Origin: Gordonia polyisoprenivorans
GTDB lineage: Bacteria; Actinomycetota; Actinomycetes; Mycobacteriales; Mycobacteriaceae
Direction of reading: 5' to 3'
Assembly (NCBI RefSeq): GCF_017654315.1
Contig: NZ_CP072203.1
Coordinates: 5,642,001 to 5,706,000, forward strand
DNA length: 64,000 nucleotides
This document shows, piece by piece, positions 8,134-18,118 of this stretch. The notes below the pieces were generated by a model that was not told the origin of the DNA, did not search any database, and saw nothing but the letters and a program-made list of their open reading frames with translations. The translations under genes and the position numbers were made by a program. Each line of letters opens with the position of its first letter. Position 1 is the first letter of the stretch.

Positions 8134-8969
8134 GTCACCCACTCGAAATCGGTCATCTTCAGCTCGCCGTTGATCCGGGTGATGTCGACCCGCCACCGGA
8201 AGGTCTGGACGATGGTCTGCTCCTTGGGGTCCGTCGGCTTCATCTGCCAGCCGTAGACGACGATCACCGTGCCCTCGTCGGCGTCGGCCTTGGTGACGGC
8301 GTCGCTGATGACGGTGGACTGCACGTCGAGTTTCTGGTCCCGGATGAGCGAGACCGCTTGCCCCATGGACTCGTTGAGTCGTTGCTGGGCGGTGCCGCTG
8401 GTCTTGTCCGACATGGTCTTCATCGCGGCGTCGACGTTGCCCGGATTGAGGCTGGTCATCGTGACCGTCATCTGCTGGGCGAACGACGAGTACTCCGCGC
8501 GCAGATCCCGCTGATGGTCGATGCGTCCGAGTGCGATCGCGAACACCGCCGAGGCGACGAGGCACCCGACGATGACGATCACCGCGAGTCCCGTCGCGAC
8601 CCACGCCACGATCGAGCGATCCGATCGCGCCCGCAGCGCGGAGACCTTGGTGACCGGTGCGGCATCGTCGCCACCCGGGGCGGCAGCCATCCGGCGTTGA
8701 CGCCGCTCGCGATAGCTCAGCGAGGAGACCAACTCATCCGGGTCGGCCACCGGGCCGGTGCGCTCGGGTTTGGTCAGATTCACCGCCGGCGACGGCTGCT
8801 CGGGCGTCGCGACCTCGGCCGGTGCGGTGTCGGCCGGCGCGGTGTCGGCCGGTGGTGCCTCGACTTTCGGTGCCTCGACCTGAGGCGCCTCGTCGGGCTT
8901 GGTCGGCGTACGACGTCGGCGCAGCGGCGCCGACCGGACCGGGGTCCGGGCTTGCGAAGCCGGCGTCAC
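8130..8969 (-). CDS. Mce-associated membrane protein (Mas, first copy)
   Basis: 279 residues. There is a ~115-residue Pro/Ala-rich cytoplasmic N-terminus with APKVEAPPADTAP-type repeats, one transmembrane helix (about 121-148), and an extracytoplasmic Mas domain ending DITRINGELKMTDFEWVT. The GTG at 8969 overlaps the mce4F stop as GTGA and is used here; an ATG at 9005 would add 12 residues at the cost of a 40-bp overlap. It probably works with the Mce4 importer in the cell envelope. Confidence 0.83.
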   Translation of the reverse strand: MTPASQARTPVRSAPLRRRRTPTKPDEAPQVEAPKVEAPPADTAPADTAPAEVATPEQPSPAVNLTKPERTGPVADPDELVSSLSYRERRQRRMAAAPGGDDAAPVTKVSALRARSDRSIVAWVATGLAVIVIVGCLVASAVFAIALGRIDHQRDLRAEYSSFAQQMTVTMTSLNPGNVDAAMKTMSDKTSGTAQQRLNESMGQAVSLIRDQKLDVQSTVISDAVTKADADEGTVIVVYGWQMKPTDPKEQTIVQTFRWRVDITRINGELKMTDFEWVT

Positions 8970-10402
8970 TGGGCGTCCACCGCTCCGGTGATCAGGCTCT
9001 GCCATGTGCTGCCTTGTCCTTGCTGATCGTTGTCGGTGCCGGTACCGGTGCCGGCGTTGTACGTGCGTCCGTCGGGGCCGATGAAGTCACCCGACTCCGG
9101 ATCGTACGTGGTGCCGTAGACCGCGGGACCGTCCTCTTGTTCGGTCGGCGTCCCCTGGGTGACATATCCGGCGGGTGCGGGCAGGATGCCCGGAATGCCG
9201 TTGGGAAACGGCACCACCTGATTGCTGATCGGCTTGTACCCGGTGCGGCATTCCTCGGGGGTCGGGGCCCGCCTGCCGGGGAATTCCGCACACGGAAAGT
9301 TGCGTGCGCCGCGCACGGCGATCTGCGAGTTCTGCGGTACCCGGCACAGCATGCCCGGCGGCAGGTCGCGCGCGGTTTGCACGGCGGGGCTGCGCCATTG
9401 CGACGGCGGCAGGTAGCCGATGGTGCACGGCGGCGGATCCTGGAAACCCAGCGAGAATTCGACGCTCGGGCCGTACCGCGGGTCGCCGGCGTTCAACGCG
9501 GTCAGCAGGGTGTCGATCAGACGCGGATAGATCACCAGGACCTGTTGCAGGTTCGGCAGATACACCGCCGTCGTCTTCGACACCGTGTTGAGGTTGGCCA
9601 GCAACAGGGGCAGCGACTGGTCCATCGAGGCGAACAGCTTCTGCGCCGACGACGCCACCGAGGGTCCCTTCTGAAGCAGGTCGGTGATCTCGGGGTTGTT
9701 GGCGCGCAACTGATCTGTCACCTTGACCGCGTCGGCGGTCCACGCCCGGATCTGATCGGCGGTGGCCGACTGGGTGGCCATCAACGGTCCCGCCTGTTTG
9801 ACGAGATCGATGGTCACGTCCGAGTTCTTGTCTGCGTCATCGACGAGCAGGATCATCGAGTCCATCAGGCGCCGCAGGTCTTCGGCGGTGCCGTTGAACG
9901 CGTCGAAGGCCTCGTCGATGAGTGAGCGCAGATTGCTGTCGCCGACGCGGTTGAGCAAGGCCGTCGCCTGGTCGAGGACCGACGAGATCTCCACCGGCAC
10001 ATCGGTTGTCGATACCGTTGCGCCGTCGGCGAGGTAGTCGGAGCTGGAATCGCCGGTGGGCGGGGTGAATTCGACGTACTGCTCACCGACCGCGGACACG
10101 CTGTGTACCGACGCCGCGGAATTCGTGGGGATCTTGGTGCCACTGTCGATGGACAGGGTCGCCGCCACCCCGTTCTCGGTGAGCCGCACCGACTTGACCT
10201 TGCCGACGTTGACGCCGCGGAAGGCCACGTTGGCGTTCTCGTACAGCCCACCGGTGTTGGGCAACTGGAGGGTCACCGCATACCGTCCGACTCCGAACAT
10301 CGCCGGAATGCGCACGTAGAACAGGGCCATCGCGACAATCGCGATGACGGTGACGATCGCGAAGATGATCAGCTGGATGCGGACGAAACGGGTGATCTTC
10401 AT
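8966..10402 (-). CDS. mce4F: Mce-family substrate-binding protein Mce4F
   Basis: 478 residues. It has an N-terminal membrane anchor (about 8-30), the MCE/MlaD domain (about 38-115, containing AFRGVNVGKVKSV), then a long helical Mce region. The ~140-residue C-terminal extension is rich in Pro, Gly and Cys pairs. It is the last of six Mce proteins and begins with an ATGA overlap onto mce4E. By analogy with M. tuberculosis Mce4 it would form part of the envelope-spanning tunnel for cholesterol uptake. The 4-bp overlap coupling is repeated through most of this operon. Confidence 0.9.
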   Translation of the reverse strand: MKITRFVRIQLIIFAIVTVIAIVAMALFYVRIPAMFGVGRYAVTLQLPNTGGLYENANVAFRGVNVGKVKSVRLTENGVAATLSIDSGTKIPTNSAASVHSVSAVGEQYVEFTPPTGDSSSDYLADGATVSTTDVPVEISSVLDQATALLNRVGDSNLRSLIDEAFDAFNGTAEDLRRLMDSMILLVDDADKNSDVTIDLVKQAGPLMATQSATADQIRAWTADAVKVTDQLRANNPEITDLLQKGPSVASSAQKLFASMDQSLPLLLANLNTVSKTTAVYLPNLQQVLVIYPRLIDTLLTALNAGDPRYGPSVEFSLGFQDPPPCTIGYLPPSQWRSPAVQTARDLPPGMLCRVPQNSQIAVRGARNFPCAEFPGRRAPTPEECRTGYKPISNQVVPFPNGIPGILPAPAGYVTQGTPTEQEDGPAVYGTTYDPESGDFIGPDGRTYNAGTGTGTDNDQQGQGSTWQSLITGAVDAQ

Positions 10403-11661
10403 CAGTTGCCGCCTCCGTTCGATCCCGGGGTGTTCTGGGTGGCCGGAATGGGAGGGGCGTTCTCCGAGCGGGTTTCGTCACCCGGCTGCAGCGGCGAGGT
10501 GAACGGGTTGAGGCCACGTCCGGCTGCGCCGGCGGGCTGGCCGGTGACACCCTCGGGGCCGACGACTCCGACCGACCGCAGGATGCTGCGTTGCAGCTTG
10601 GGGATCGTGAGGTCGAGGACGAGGTCGGAGTTGATGTAGTCGCCCTTGACCATCGTCGGGATCTCCTCCTCCAGGAACGGGAAGGTCAGGAGCAGGCGCA
10701 GCGAACCCGGCAGTGCCGGGCCGGCGGCGGCCAGACCCTGGAACGCCTTGGCCATGTTGGCCACGATCGTCTTGATGTCCTGCGAATTCGCGTCGAGGAC
10801 ATCGTTGGTCGTCGACGACAGACGCCCGACCGCGTCGAGGGCGTTGACGAACTGCTGACGTTGATCGTTGAGGAGCTTGAGGATCTGCGGGCCGTCGCGC
10901 AACGCCTTCTGCAGCGTCGGGGTCTGCTGATTGACCGCAACGGTGAGTCGGTCGAGGCCCTCGCCTGCGCGAATGATGTTGTCGGTCTGCCTGTTCAGGT
11001 CTCCGACCAGGGTGGTCAGCTGCGGGATCAGGGCCCGGATCTGCTGATCGTGGCCGTCGAAGATCTGGCTCATCTCGTGGACGATGTCGCCGAACTGCGA
11101 CAGCCCACCACCGTTGAGTACCACCGACAACGCGCTGAGGACCTGCTCGGTGGTCGGATAGTTGCAACCGGCCACCTGTTGGGCCGAATTGATGTCGGCG
11201 ACAGCGGCTTCGGTCGGCTGGGCGATGTTGTCGACCTTCGGGCACTTCGGCAGCGGGATCTGATCGCCGGCCTGCATGTAGCCCGTGGCGGTCCCCGTCG
11301 GCTCGACGATCTCGAGGTGGGTCGATCCGAGCACGCTGGTCATCCCGACCATGACGTGCGATCCGTCGGCCACCTTCACGCCCGGGTTGAGCCGGATGTC
11401 GACCTTGGCGTTCCATCCGGGTGCGACGCTGATCGATCCGACGCTGCCGACGGTGGCGTCGTCGATGAGCACGGGCGCGTTGTTGGTCAGGCCCGCAGCA
11501 CTGGGGATGACGGCGCTGATCTTGTACGAACCGTCGCCGGTGCCCTGCGCGCCGGGTACCGGCAGGCTGTTGACGCCGTTGAAGCCGCACGCCGAGGCCA
11601 GCACCGTCACCGTGGCGACGAGCAGGATCAGGCGTAGGTCACGCCACCGCAGCCGGCGCAT
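10402..11661 (-). CDS. mce4E: Mce-family lipoprotein Mce4E (LprN)
   Basis: 419 residues. A signal sequence ends in a lipobox LASAC with the modified Cys at about residue 25, the hallmark of the E-position Mce lipoprotein. The MCE domain follows (about 45-125), then the helical region and a Pro-rich tail. The ATG at 11661 overlaps the mce4D stop (ATGA). It would be anchored to the outer face of the plasma membrane as part of the sterol importer. Confidence 0.9.
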   Translation of the reverse strand: MRRLRWRDLRLILLVATVTVLASACGFNGVNSLPVPGAQGTGDGSYKISAVIPSAAGLTNNAPVLIDDATVGSVGSISVAPGWNAKVDIRLNPGVKVADGSHVMVGMTSVLGSTHLEIVEPTGTATGYMQAGDQIPLPKCPKVDNIAQPTEAAVADINSAQQVAGCNYPTTEQVLSALSVVLNGGGLSQFGDIVHEMSQIFDGHDQQIRALIPQLTTLVGDLNRQTDNIIRAGEGLDRLTVAVNQQTPTLQKALRDGPQILKLLNDQRQQFVNALDAVGRLSSTTNDVLDANSQDIKTIVANMAKAFQGLAAAGPALPGSLRLLLTFPFLEEEIPTMVKGDYINSDLVLDLTIPKLQRSILRSVGVVGPEGVTGQPAGAAGRGLNPFTSPLQPGDETRSENAPPIPATQNTPGSNGGGN

Positions 11662-12932
11662 CAGCCCGCACCGCCCCACGGGACGAGCAGGTCGGCGAGC
11701 GGCCCACCGCCGTTGGCGCGTCGGGTCGCCGCATCCTGGTTCCGGATGCCCTGCTGGGCGCGCGCGGCCACGTCGGCGTTCTGGTAGGTCACCTGGCCGG
11801 GTGTCGCGTTGATGCCGTTGACCGGATTGGACATGAACGGCGGGTAGGCGACGACGATGGACTGCAGCACGGGCGCCAGGGTGTCGACGCATTTGTCGAT
11901 GTCGACCTGGCTCTGGCCGGGCCGGTTGTTGGCCTCCATCGTCCCGCACAGCAGCGTGATCAGGTTGTTGCCCATACCGAGTCCGAACACCCCGGACAAC
12001 GATCCGGTCAGCGGGTTGTAGATGTTGTAGAAGTTGGCGAGCTGGTTGGGCGCCGAATGCAGCAGCCCGCGCATCTGTTCGTCCTTGGCGGCCAGGATGC
12101 CGGTGGTCTGCGCCAGCCGCGACACCGCGCCGGTCAACGAGTTCTGGTTGGTGTTGATGAAGTTCTGGACGTCGGTCATCGCCGAATCCAGGTTGTGCAG
12201 AGCACCGTTGAGTTGATCGGTGTTGTCGGCGAGGACGCTCGATACCGACGCGATGCGTCCGTTGAACTGCACCATCTGCTCATGGCTCGACGAGAGCGCG
12301 TCGGTCAGCTTCTGTAGGTTGCGGATCGTGGTGAACAGGTCGTCCCGTCCCGATGCCAGCGTGCCCATCACGTCGGAGAGCTGGGTTATCGAGTTGTTGA
12401 TGGATTGTCCTGCGCCGTCGAGGTTTTGCGCGCCGACGTCGATGGCGCGCGCCGCGGCACCCGGGTCGGCGCCGTTGGGGCCGACCGCATCGGTCAGCCG
12501 TTGCAGTTGCTGTTTGACCTGATCCCACTCCATCGGGACGGCGGTCCGCTCCATCGGGATGTCGGTGCCGTCGGTCATCTGCGGGCCCGACGAGTACACC
12601 GGGGTCAGCTGGATGAAGCGGCCCGACACCAGGCTCTGGGCGACGACGACCGCGCGCGCGTCGGCGGGGATCCTGACGCTGCGATCGACATCCATCTCGA
12701 CCTTGACGTCACCGCTGCGCGGGGTGATCGAGGTGACGTGACCGACGTTGACGCCGAGCACCCGCACCGGGTCGCCGTTGTAGAGGCCGGTGGTGGTGGC
12801 GAAGTACGCGGTCAGCCGGGTGTTGGTGACCCGGTTGTAGCCGATGTATCCGGCCACCACGATCAGTACGAGCAATACCAGCAGCGCGATGATCTGCCAC
12901 GCGCGCTTGCCGATTCCGAGACGTCCGGTCAT
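11661..12932 (-). CDS. mce4D: Mce-family protein Mce4D
   Basis: 423 residues from the ATG of MTGRLGIGKRAWQI (a GTG at 12941 would add three residues and overlap mce4C). It has a transmembrane anchor at about 13-31, an MCE domain (VRVLGVNVGHVTSI, about 55-60 onward) and a helical region ending NGGGPLADLLVPWGGAG. It is a component of the Mce4 sterol importer and the fourth of six mce genes in order. Confidence 0.88.
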   Translation of the reverse strand: MTGRLGIGKRAWQIIALLVLLVLIVVAGYIGYNRVTNTRLTAYFATTTGLYNGDPVRVLGVNVGHVTSITPRSGDVKVEMDVDRSVRIPADARAVVVAQSLVSGRFIQLTPVYSSGPQMTDGTDIPMERTAVPMEWDQVKQQLQRLTDAVGPNGADPGAAARAIDVGAQNLDGAGQSINNSITQLSDVMGTLASGRDDLFTTIRNLQKLTDALSSSHEQMVQFNGRIASVSSVLADNTDQLNGALHNLDSAMTDVQNFINTNQNSLTGAVSRLAQTTGILAAKDEQMRGLLHSAPNQLANFYNIYNPLTGSLSGVFGLGMGNNLITLLCGTMEANNRPGQSQVDIDKCVDTLAPVLQSIVVAYPPFMSNPVNGINATPGQVTYQNADVAARAQQGIRNQDAATRRANGGGPLADLLVPWGGAG

Positions 12933-12933
12933 C

Positions 12934-14181
12934 TCAACCACCCGGCCTTGTCGTCGGGGTCGATGGCGGCGGGGTGGGAATCGTCGGCGAGGGTACCGGG
13001 GTGCGGGGCGGGGGGTTGGCGCCCGGCGCCTGGCTCCACGCGTTGGGCAGCAACGGGAATCCCGAATACGAGAAGGCTTGCGCGACTTCGGGATACTTCT
13101 GCTGCAACACCTTCATGAATGTGGCGGTGTAGTCACCGAAGGTGCTGACGCCGACCAGCGAGTCGAAGTTGGGTCCGTTGGCGACCGATTCGCCGAGGGC
13201 GTTGGCGAACGGCCCGAGCCGGTCGACGGTCTCCTTGAGGTTGTTCTCGTTGTCGTTGAGGATGTCGAGCACCTTGTTGAACTTGTCGAGCACCGGCGTC
13301 AGCTGGGCGTTGTTGTCGTTGATGAAACCGCTGATCTGCGCGGCGACATCGCGTGTGCCGCTGATGAGCTGGGCGATCGCCGCGCGCCGGAACTGCAACT
13401 CGCCGAGCAGCATGTTGGCGTCGAGGAGCAGTTGGTTGAGCTGCTTGCTGCGATCACCGATGACCTGGGTGACCCCGGAGGCCTTGGCGAGCAGCTCGCG
13501 TAGCGCGTTGTCGCGGTCGGCGACCGCCTTGGACAGCTTCGCGACACCGTCGACGGCTCCCTGCACCTGATCCGGGGTGGCCGAGAACGTCACCGACAGC
13601 GTGTCGAGCGCCTTGTTGAGTTCGGCGGTGTTGGTCTGCGAGAGAGTGTCGGTCGCATTGTCGAGGGCGTCGGTCAGCGAGTACGGGGCGACGGTGTTGC
13701 GGTTGGGGATCTCCCCTCCCGGCTCTATCCGCCCGGTCCCGTGCGGCAGGATCGTCAGATTCCGTCGGCCCAGCACGGTTTCGGTCTTGATCGCGGCCTG
13801 GGTGTCGGTACCCATCGAGACCGTGTCGTTCATCCGGAAACTGACGGCGGCCTTGGTTCCGGCGTCGGTCGACGCCAGGCGGATGCCCTCCACGGTGCCC
13901 ACATTGACCCCGGCGACGGTCACGATGTCGCCGGTGACCAGGCCGCCCGCGTCGTCGAAGTAGGCGGTGTAGGTGCTGATCGGCGAGATCAGCGGCAGCT
14001 TGTCCATCTGCAGGGCCACCACGACCACCATCGCGGTCACCACGATGCCGATCAGACCGATCTGCCTGCGGGTCCGCCCGCCGCGCTTGTTCTCGCGGGC
14101 CACATCGGCCTCGTCCGACCCGGACCGATTGCTGCGGAACAGATTCCCGAACGGACCCCTACTCGTTCCCGACGTACTCAT
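12934..14181 (-). CDS. mce4C: Mce-family protein Mce4C
   Basis: 415 residues. An unusually long charged cytoplasmic N-terminus (about 40 residues, Ser/Arg/Glu-rich) precedes the transmembrane anchor (41-58). The MCE domain (IVTVAGVNVGTVEGIRL), helical region and a ~35-residue tail dominated by Pro and Thr follow. The ATG at 14181 overlaps the mce4B stop as ATGA. It is a component of the Mce4 sterol importer. Confidence 0.88.
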   Translation of the reverse strand: MSTSGTSRGPFGNLFRSNRSGSDEADVARENKRGGRTRRQIGLIGIVVTAMVVVVALQMDKLPLISPISTYTAYFDDAGGLVTGDIVTVAGVNVGTVEGIRLASTDAGTKAAVSFRMNDTVSMGTDTQAAIKTETVLGRRNLTILPHGTGRIEPGGEIPNRNTVAPYSLTDALDNATDTLSQTNTAELNKALDTLSVTFSATPDQVQGAVDGVAKLSKAVADRDNALRELLAKASGVTQVIGDRSKQLNQLLLDANMLLGELQFRRAAIAQLISGTRDVAAQISGFINDNNAQLTPVLDKFNKVLDILNDNENNLKETVDRLGPFANALGESVANGPNFDSLVGVSTFGDYTATFMKVLQQKYPEVAQAFSYSGFPLLPNAWSQAPGANPPPRTPVPSPTIPTPPPSTPTTRPGG

Positions 14182-15239
14182 GATTGCGACGAACACCTCC
14201 CCCCGGCCTTGGTGGTGTCCCCCATGACGTCGTTGGAGGTGAAGAAGTACTGTTTGCCGTCCGGACCGCTGAGCAGCAGGCGAATCCGGCAGAAGTAGAT
14301 CTGCAACCAGGCGCCGTAGCTACCGAGATTCGAGAGCTTCTTGTAGTCGTTGGGCAGGCGCGGCAGTAGCGACCGCAGGAACGGTTCGGCCGCAAGCACA
14401 TTGTCCGAGGCGACGCCGATGCTGGTCAGGGTGGATTTGAGGCCGGGCCGGGTCGAGGACAGCAGGTCGGCGAGTCCGTCGGTGACCTGCGCGGTCTGGG
14501 TCAGCGAGTTGCCGATGGTGCCGCGCTGCGCCGACAGTCCGGTGATGAGCATCTGCATCTGGTCGAGGCTGGTGTCGAGGCCACCGCGGTCGCCGTCGAG
14601 AGTGCCGAGCATCTGATTCAGGTTGTCGATGACGCTATCGATCAACTGATCCCGGTCACCGAGGGCGTTGGTGAACGAGGCGGTGTCGGCGAGAAGTTTG
14701 TTCAGCGCCGGACCCTGCCCCTGGAAGACGGCCACCAGCGAGGTCGACAGTTCGTTGACCTCGTTGGCGTCGAGGGTACGGAACAACGGCTTGAACCCGC
14801 CGAGGAGCTTGTCGAGGTCGAGTGCCGGCTCGGTCTGCGAGGCCGGGATCGTATCCGACGGCGCGAGCGTGTCGTCGGGGTCGCCGGGTCCCTGCTGCAG
14901 CTCGAGATATCGGTCGCCGGTGAGGTTTTCGTAGCGGATCAACGCGCGCACCGACTTGGGTAGCTTGTACTGGTCGTCGACGGAGAACTTCACCAGCGCC
15001 TCGTTGTCGGGGGTCAGCGAGACGTTGTCGACCGAGCCCACCTCGACCCCGGCGATCTTGACCTTGCTGCCCGACTTGATCTGCGAGGCACTGGAGAACA
15101 GCGCCCGGTAGTCGTCGGAGCTACCGGATCGGTAGTTGCTGAACACGACGACGAGTCCGATGAACACCAGCACCATCACGATGGCGAAGGCGCCGAGTTT
15201 GATGACGGTCGCGCGGAACGCGCGTGCGCGGTTATCCAA
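14178..15239 (-). CDS. mce4B: Mce-family protein Mce4B
   Basis: 353 residues starting at TTG 15239, which overlaps the mce4A stop by 8 bp. It has a transmembrane anchor at about 13-33, an MCE domain with KVKIAGVEVGSVDNV, a helical region, and the compact C-terminus ending AGGRCSSQS typical of B-position Mce proteins. It is a component of the Mce4 importer. The TTG start is the only plausible one at this junction. Confidence 0.87.
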   Translation of the reverse strand: MDNRARAFRATVIKLGAFAIVMVLVFIGLVVVFSNYRSGSSDDYRALFSSASQIKSGSKVKIAGVEVGSVDNVSLTPDNEALVKFSVDDQYKLPKSVRALIRYENLTGDRYLELQQGPGDPDDTLAPSDTIPASQTEPALDLDKLLGGFKPLFRTLDANEVNELSTSLVAVFQGQGPALNKLLADTASFTNALGDRDQLIDSVIDNLNQMLGTLDGDRGGLDTSLDQMQMLITGLSAQRGTIGNSLTQTAQVTDGLADLLSSTRPGLKSTLTSIGVASDNVLAAEPFLRSLLPRLPNDYKKLSNLGSYGAWLQIYFCRIRLLLSGPDGKQYFFTSNDVMGDTTKAGGRCSSQS

Positions 15240-16416
15240 GGTCGGGCTCCCCGAACAGCAGCTGGAAGAGCTTCTCCCGGTTGACCTTCGGTGTCATCCG
15301 CGGCTGGTAGGGCACCTGCGCGTTGTCGGTCACGTAGAACTTCGAGTGCTCGGTGGTATTGGGATTGCTCAGCCCGCCCGCACAGGTGGGGGCACCCTGT
15401 GCGTCGACCCGCGGCAGGCTGTTCGGATACGTGTAGGGCTCTTTGCCCGGCAACAGTCCGGCGTAGAGCTTCAACATGCCGTTCTCTCCGCCCTCGTAGG
15501 GCTTGGCCATGTCGGCACCGATCGCCGTGGTGCGCAGGAAGCACGAGATACCCGGGGCCTGGTACCCGAGAAGCTGTGACACCGGGTCGAATTGGGACAG
15601 CGTCGCCATGAGGTCGGCCTTCGACGGCGCCAGGACGTCGTTGTTGATCGTGTTGGCCATGCCGGTCACGTTGATCAGCAGCGCATCGAAGTTGGAGGCG
15701 TTGTCGCGCAACGTGTTCCCGGTATACACCGCGTTGTCGATGGTGCGCATAAGATCACCCATCACATCGCCGTAGACATTGGTCACCGTCGCCGTCTGCC
15801 GGATCAGCTCGTCGAGTTCGGGCAGATGCGGATTGGTCTTGCCGAGCAGCCCCGACAACGTGCCCAGCGAATTGCCGATGTCGGCGCCACGACCGGACAG
15901 CGCCGTGTTGACCGCACCGACGGTGGCGTTGAGTTTGTCGGGCTGGATGTCGGCGAGTACCGCAACCAGCTGCTGATAGACGGTGTTGAGTTCGACGACG
16001 ACGTGCTGGGCGTCGATGTTCTGGCCGGGCTGCAACTGTCCGCTCGGTCCCGTCGGCGGCACCTCGAAGTACACCGACTTGGCCCCGAAGACGGTGTTGG
16101 ACTTGATTTGCGCGGTCACGTTGCCGGGGATCTGCGACATCTGATCGGAGTTGATGTCGAGGGCGAGGACGGCATGGTCACCGGTCTCGGTGATCGATTT
16201 GACGGTGCCCACCTGCACCCCGCGCAGGCGCACCTTGGCGTCGGGGCTCATCACCAGGCCGGCGCGGGGGGCCTGCAGGGTCACCCGCTCGGTGGAGGCG
16301 AACCAACCGAGGAACGACCCGGAGGCGGCGGCGATGATCGCGATCAGCCCGCCCACCATGATGACCGCGGCGAGCTTGCGTACCCAGTTGCTGCGTTCTC
16401 CTCGACTCGCCATCAC
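15232..16416 (-). CDS. mce4A: Mce-family protein Mce4A
   Basis: 394 residues from GTG 16416 (ATG at 16413 is equally possible), directly abutting the yrbE4B stop. It has an N-terminal transmembrane helix (about 16-35), an MCE domain with AKVRLRGVQVGTVKSI, then the long helical domain. As the first of six mce genes behind two yrbE permeases it fits the canonical mce operon. The sterol assignment comes from the flanking hsd4A, fdxD and fadE26 genes, the known mce4 neighbourhood (Rv3501c-Rv3492c). Confidence 0.9.
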   Translation of the reverse strand: MMASRGERSNWVRKLAAVIMVGGLIAIIAAASGSFLGWFASTERVTLQAPRAGLVMSPDAKVRLRGVQVGTVKSITETGDHAVLALDINSDQMSQIPGNVTAQIKSNTVFGAKSVYFEVPPTGPSGQLQPGQNIDAQHVVVELNTVYQQLVAVLADIQPDKLNATVGAVNTALSGRGADIGNSLGTLSGLLGKTNPHLPELDELIRQTATVTNVYGDVMGDLMRTIDNAVYTGNTLRDNASNFDALLINVTGMANTINNDVLAPSKADLMATLSQFDPVSQLLGYQAPGISCFLRTTAIGADMAKPYEGGENGMLKLYAGLLPGKEPYTYPNSLPRVDAQGAPTCAGGLSNPNTTEHSKFYVTDNAQVPYQPRMTPKVNREKLFQLLFGEPDLG

Positions 16417-17268
16417 TCAGCCCGCCAGATTGAACTTGCCGTCGGACCCGTAGATGGCCAACGAGGTGAGCAGGGTGATGACGACGACCACGACCAGCGA
16501 CGCGCGCACCGCGTTGCCGACCGCCACACCGACGCCGACGGGACCGCCGGTGGCGTTGTAGCCGTAGTAGGTGTGGATGAGCATGACCGCAATGGCCATG
16601 CAGATGGCCTGCACGAACGACCACAGGATGTCCGACGGGATGAGGAAGGTGTCGAAGTAGTGGTCGTAGACGCCGGGCGACTGTCCGTAGATGAACACCG
16701 TCGCGAATCGACTCGCGAGGAAGGAGGCGAGGGAGGCCAGCGAGTACAACGGGACGATCGCGATCATCCCGGCGACGATGCGGGTGCTCACCAGGTACGG
16801 GATCGAGGCGATGGCCATGGTCTCCAGGGCGTCGATCTCCTCGCTGACCCGCATCGCGCCCAATTGTGCTGTGGCACCGGCCCCGATCGTCGCGGCCAGG
16901 GCGATTCCGGAGATCACCGGGACCGCGATGCGCACATTGATGAACGCGGAGAAGAAGCCGGTGAGCGCCTCGACACCGATGTTGGCCAGCGAGCTGTAGC
17001 CCTGCACGGCGATGGTGCCGCCGGTGAACAGGGTGAGGAAGCCGACGACCACGACGGTGCCACCGATCATCGCGAGAGCACCTGTACCCATGGAGATCTC
17101 GGCGATCAGCCGCAGCGTCTCCTTCTTGTAGAGGCGGACCGCACGCGGGATCGACACGACGCTGTCCCAGTAGAACAGTGCCTGATCGCCGATCTGGTTC
17201 CAGTCCTCGCCTGCGCGTTTGACCGCAACGCGCGCGGTGCGCAGCCGGGTGGTGAACGGAAGGACCAT
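16417..17268 (-). CDS. yrbE4B: YrbE4B, Mce4 ABC permease subunit
   Basis: A 283-residue MlaE-family integral membrane protein with about six hydrophobic segments. The conserved cytoplasmic loop ATIGAGATAQLGAMRVSEEIDALETM is the usual coupling site for the MceG/MlaF-type ATPase. It pairs with YrbE4A to make the permease of the sterol importer. It starts just downstream of the yrbE4A stop. No mceG ATPase gene is present in the window; in actinobacteria it is normally encoded elsewhere. Confidence 0.92.
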   Translation of the reverse strand: MVLPFTTRLRTARVAVKRAGEDWNQIGDQALFYWDSVVSIPRAVRLYKKETLRLIAEISMGTGALAMIGGTVVVVGFLTLFTGGTIAVQGYSSLANIGVEALTGFFSAFINVRIAVPVISGIALAATIGAGATAQLGAMRVSEEIDALETMAIASIPYLVSTRIVAGMIAIVPLYSLASLASFLASRFATVFIYGQSPGVYDHYFDTFLIPSDILWSFVQAICMAIAVMLIHTYYGYNATGGPVGVGVAVGNAVRASLVVVVVITLLTSLAIYGSDGKFNLAG

Positions 17269-17271
17269 CGC

Positions 17272-18036
17272 TTACCCCGCCGTCGCCTTCAGACCGACCG
17301 CGGTCACCACGACGTTCACCACGAACAACGCCATGAAGGAGTACACGACGGTCTCGTTGACCGCGTCGCCGACGCCCTTCGCGCCGCCCTTGACGTTGAG
17401 TCCCTGATAGCAGCCGACCATGCCGGCGAACAGGCCGAACAACGCCGCCTTGACCATCGAGATCATCAGTTCACCGAACCCGGTGAGCAGCGTCAGGTTC
17501 GCGATGAACGCACCGGGGTTGACGTCTTGCAGATAGACCGAGAAGACGAAACCGCCGCCGATGCCGATGGTGCACACCAGGCTGTTGAGCAGGATGGCGA
17601 CACCGGTCGAGGCGATGATACGAGGAACGACGAGGCGGTGCACCGGGTTGATGCCGAGCACCTTCATCGCGTCGATCTCCTCGCGGATGGTGCGGGCACC
17701 GAGGTCGGCGCAGATCGCGGTCGCCCCGGCGCCGGCGACGATGAGCACCGTGACGATGGGGCCGATCTGGGTGATCGTGCCCAGGGCGGCGCCCGCGCCG
17801 GAGAGATCCTGCGCACCGATCTCGCGCAGCAGGATGTTGAGGGTGAAGCTCACCAGCACGGTGAAGGGGATCGCGACGAGCAGCGTCGGCACCATCGACA
17901 CACGGGCGATGGCCCAGGACTGTTCAACCGTTTCCCGCCATTGAAACGGGCGGCGGAACAGCTCCCGGACCGAGTCCACCCCGAGTGCGACGAAGTCGCC
18001 CACCCCGTCGAGGGGTCCCGCCAGCCTGCTCAGCAC
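17272..18036 (-). CDS. yrbE4A: YrbE4A, Mce4 ABC permease subunit
   Basis: A 254-residue MlaE-family permease, the same length as I recall for M. tuberculosis YrbE4A. The characteristic GAGATAICADLGARTIREEIDAM loop is present (its core is GARTIREEIDAM). GTG at 18036 is preferred because AGGAG lies four bases upstream; the TTG at 18048 would contain that ribosome binding site. It follows hsd4A by 82 bp with no convincing operator, so it may be read from the hsd4A promoter. Confidence 0.92.
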   Translation of the reverse strand: MLSRLAGPLDGVGDFVALGVDSVRELFRRPFQWRETVEQSWAIARVSMVPTLLVAIPFTVLVSFTLNILLREIGAQDLSGAGAALGTITQIGPIVTVLIVAGAGATAICADLGARTIREEIDAMKVLGINPVHRLVVPRIIASTGVAILLNSLVCTIGIGGGFVFSVYLQDVNPGAFIANLTLLTGFGELMISMVKAALFGLFAGMVGCYQGLNVKGGAKGVGDAVNETVVYSFMALFVVNVVVTAVGLKATAG

Positions 18037-18118
18037 AGCACTCCTCAAGCCTTGGAACTCACGCGCAAAAAATCACTGGGTTCGGTCAATACTAGGACAC
18101 TTGACCCACAACAATCGG

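Noticed and set aside
18093..18106. TAGGACACTTGACC as a KstR box for yrbE4A
   Set aside because: The right half does not fit the consensus and the palindrome is lost. The good box at 19051 upstream of hsd4A can serve the operon.
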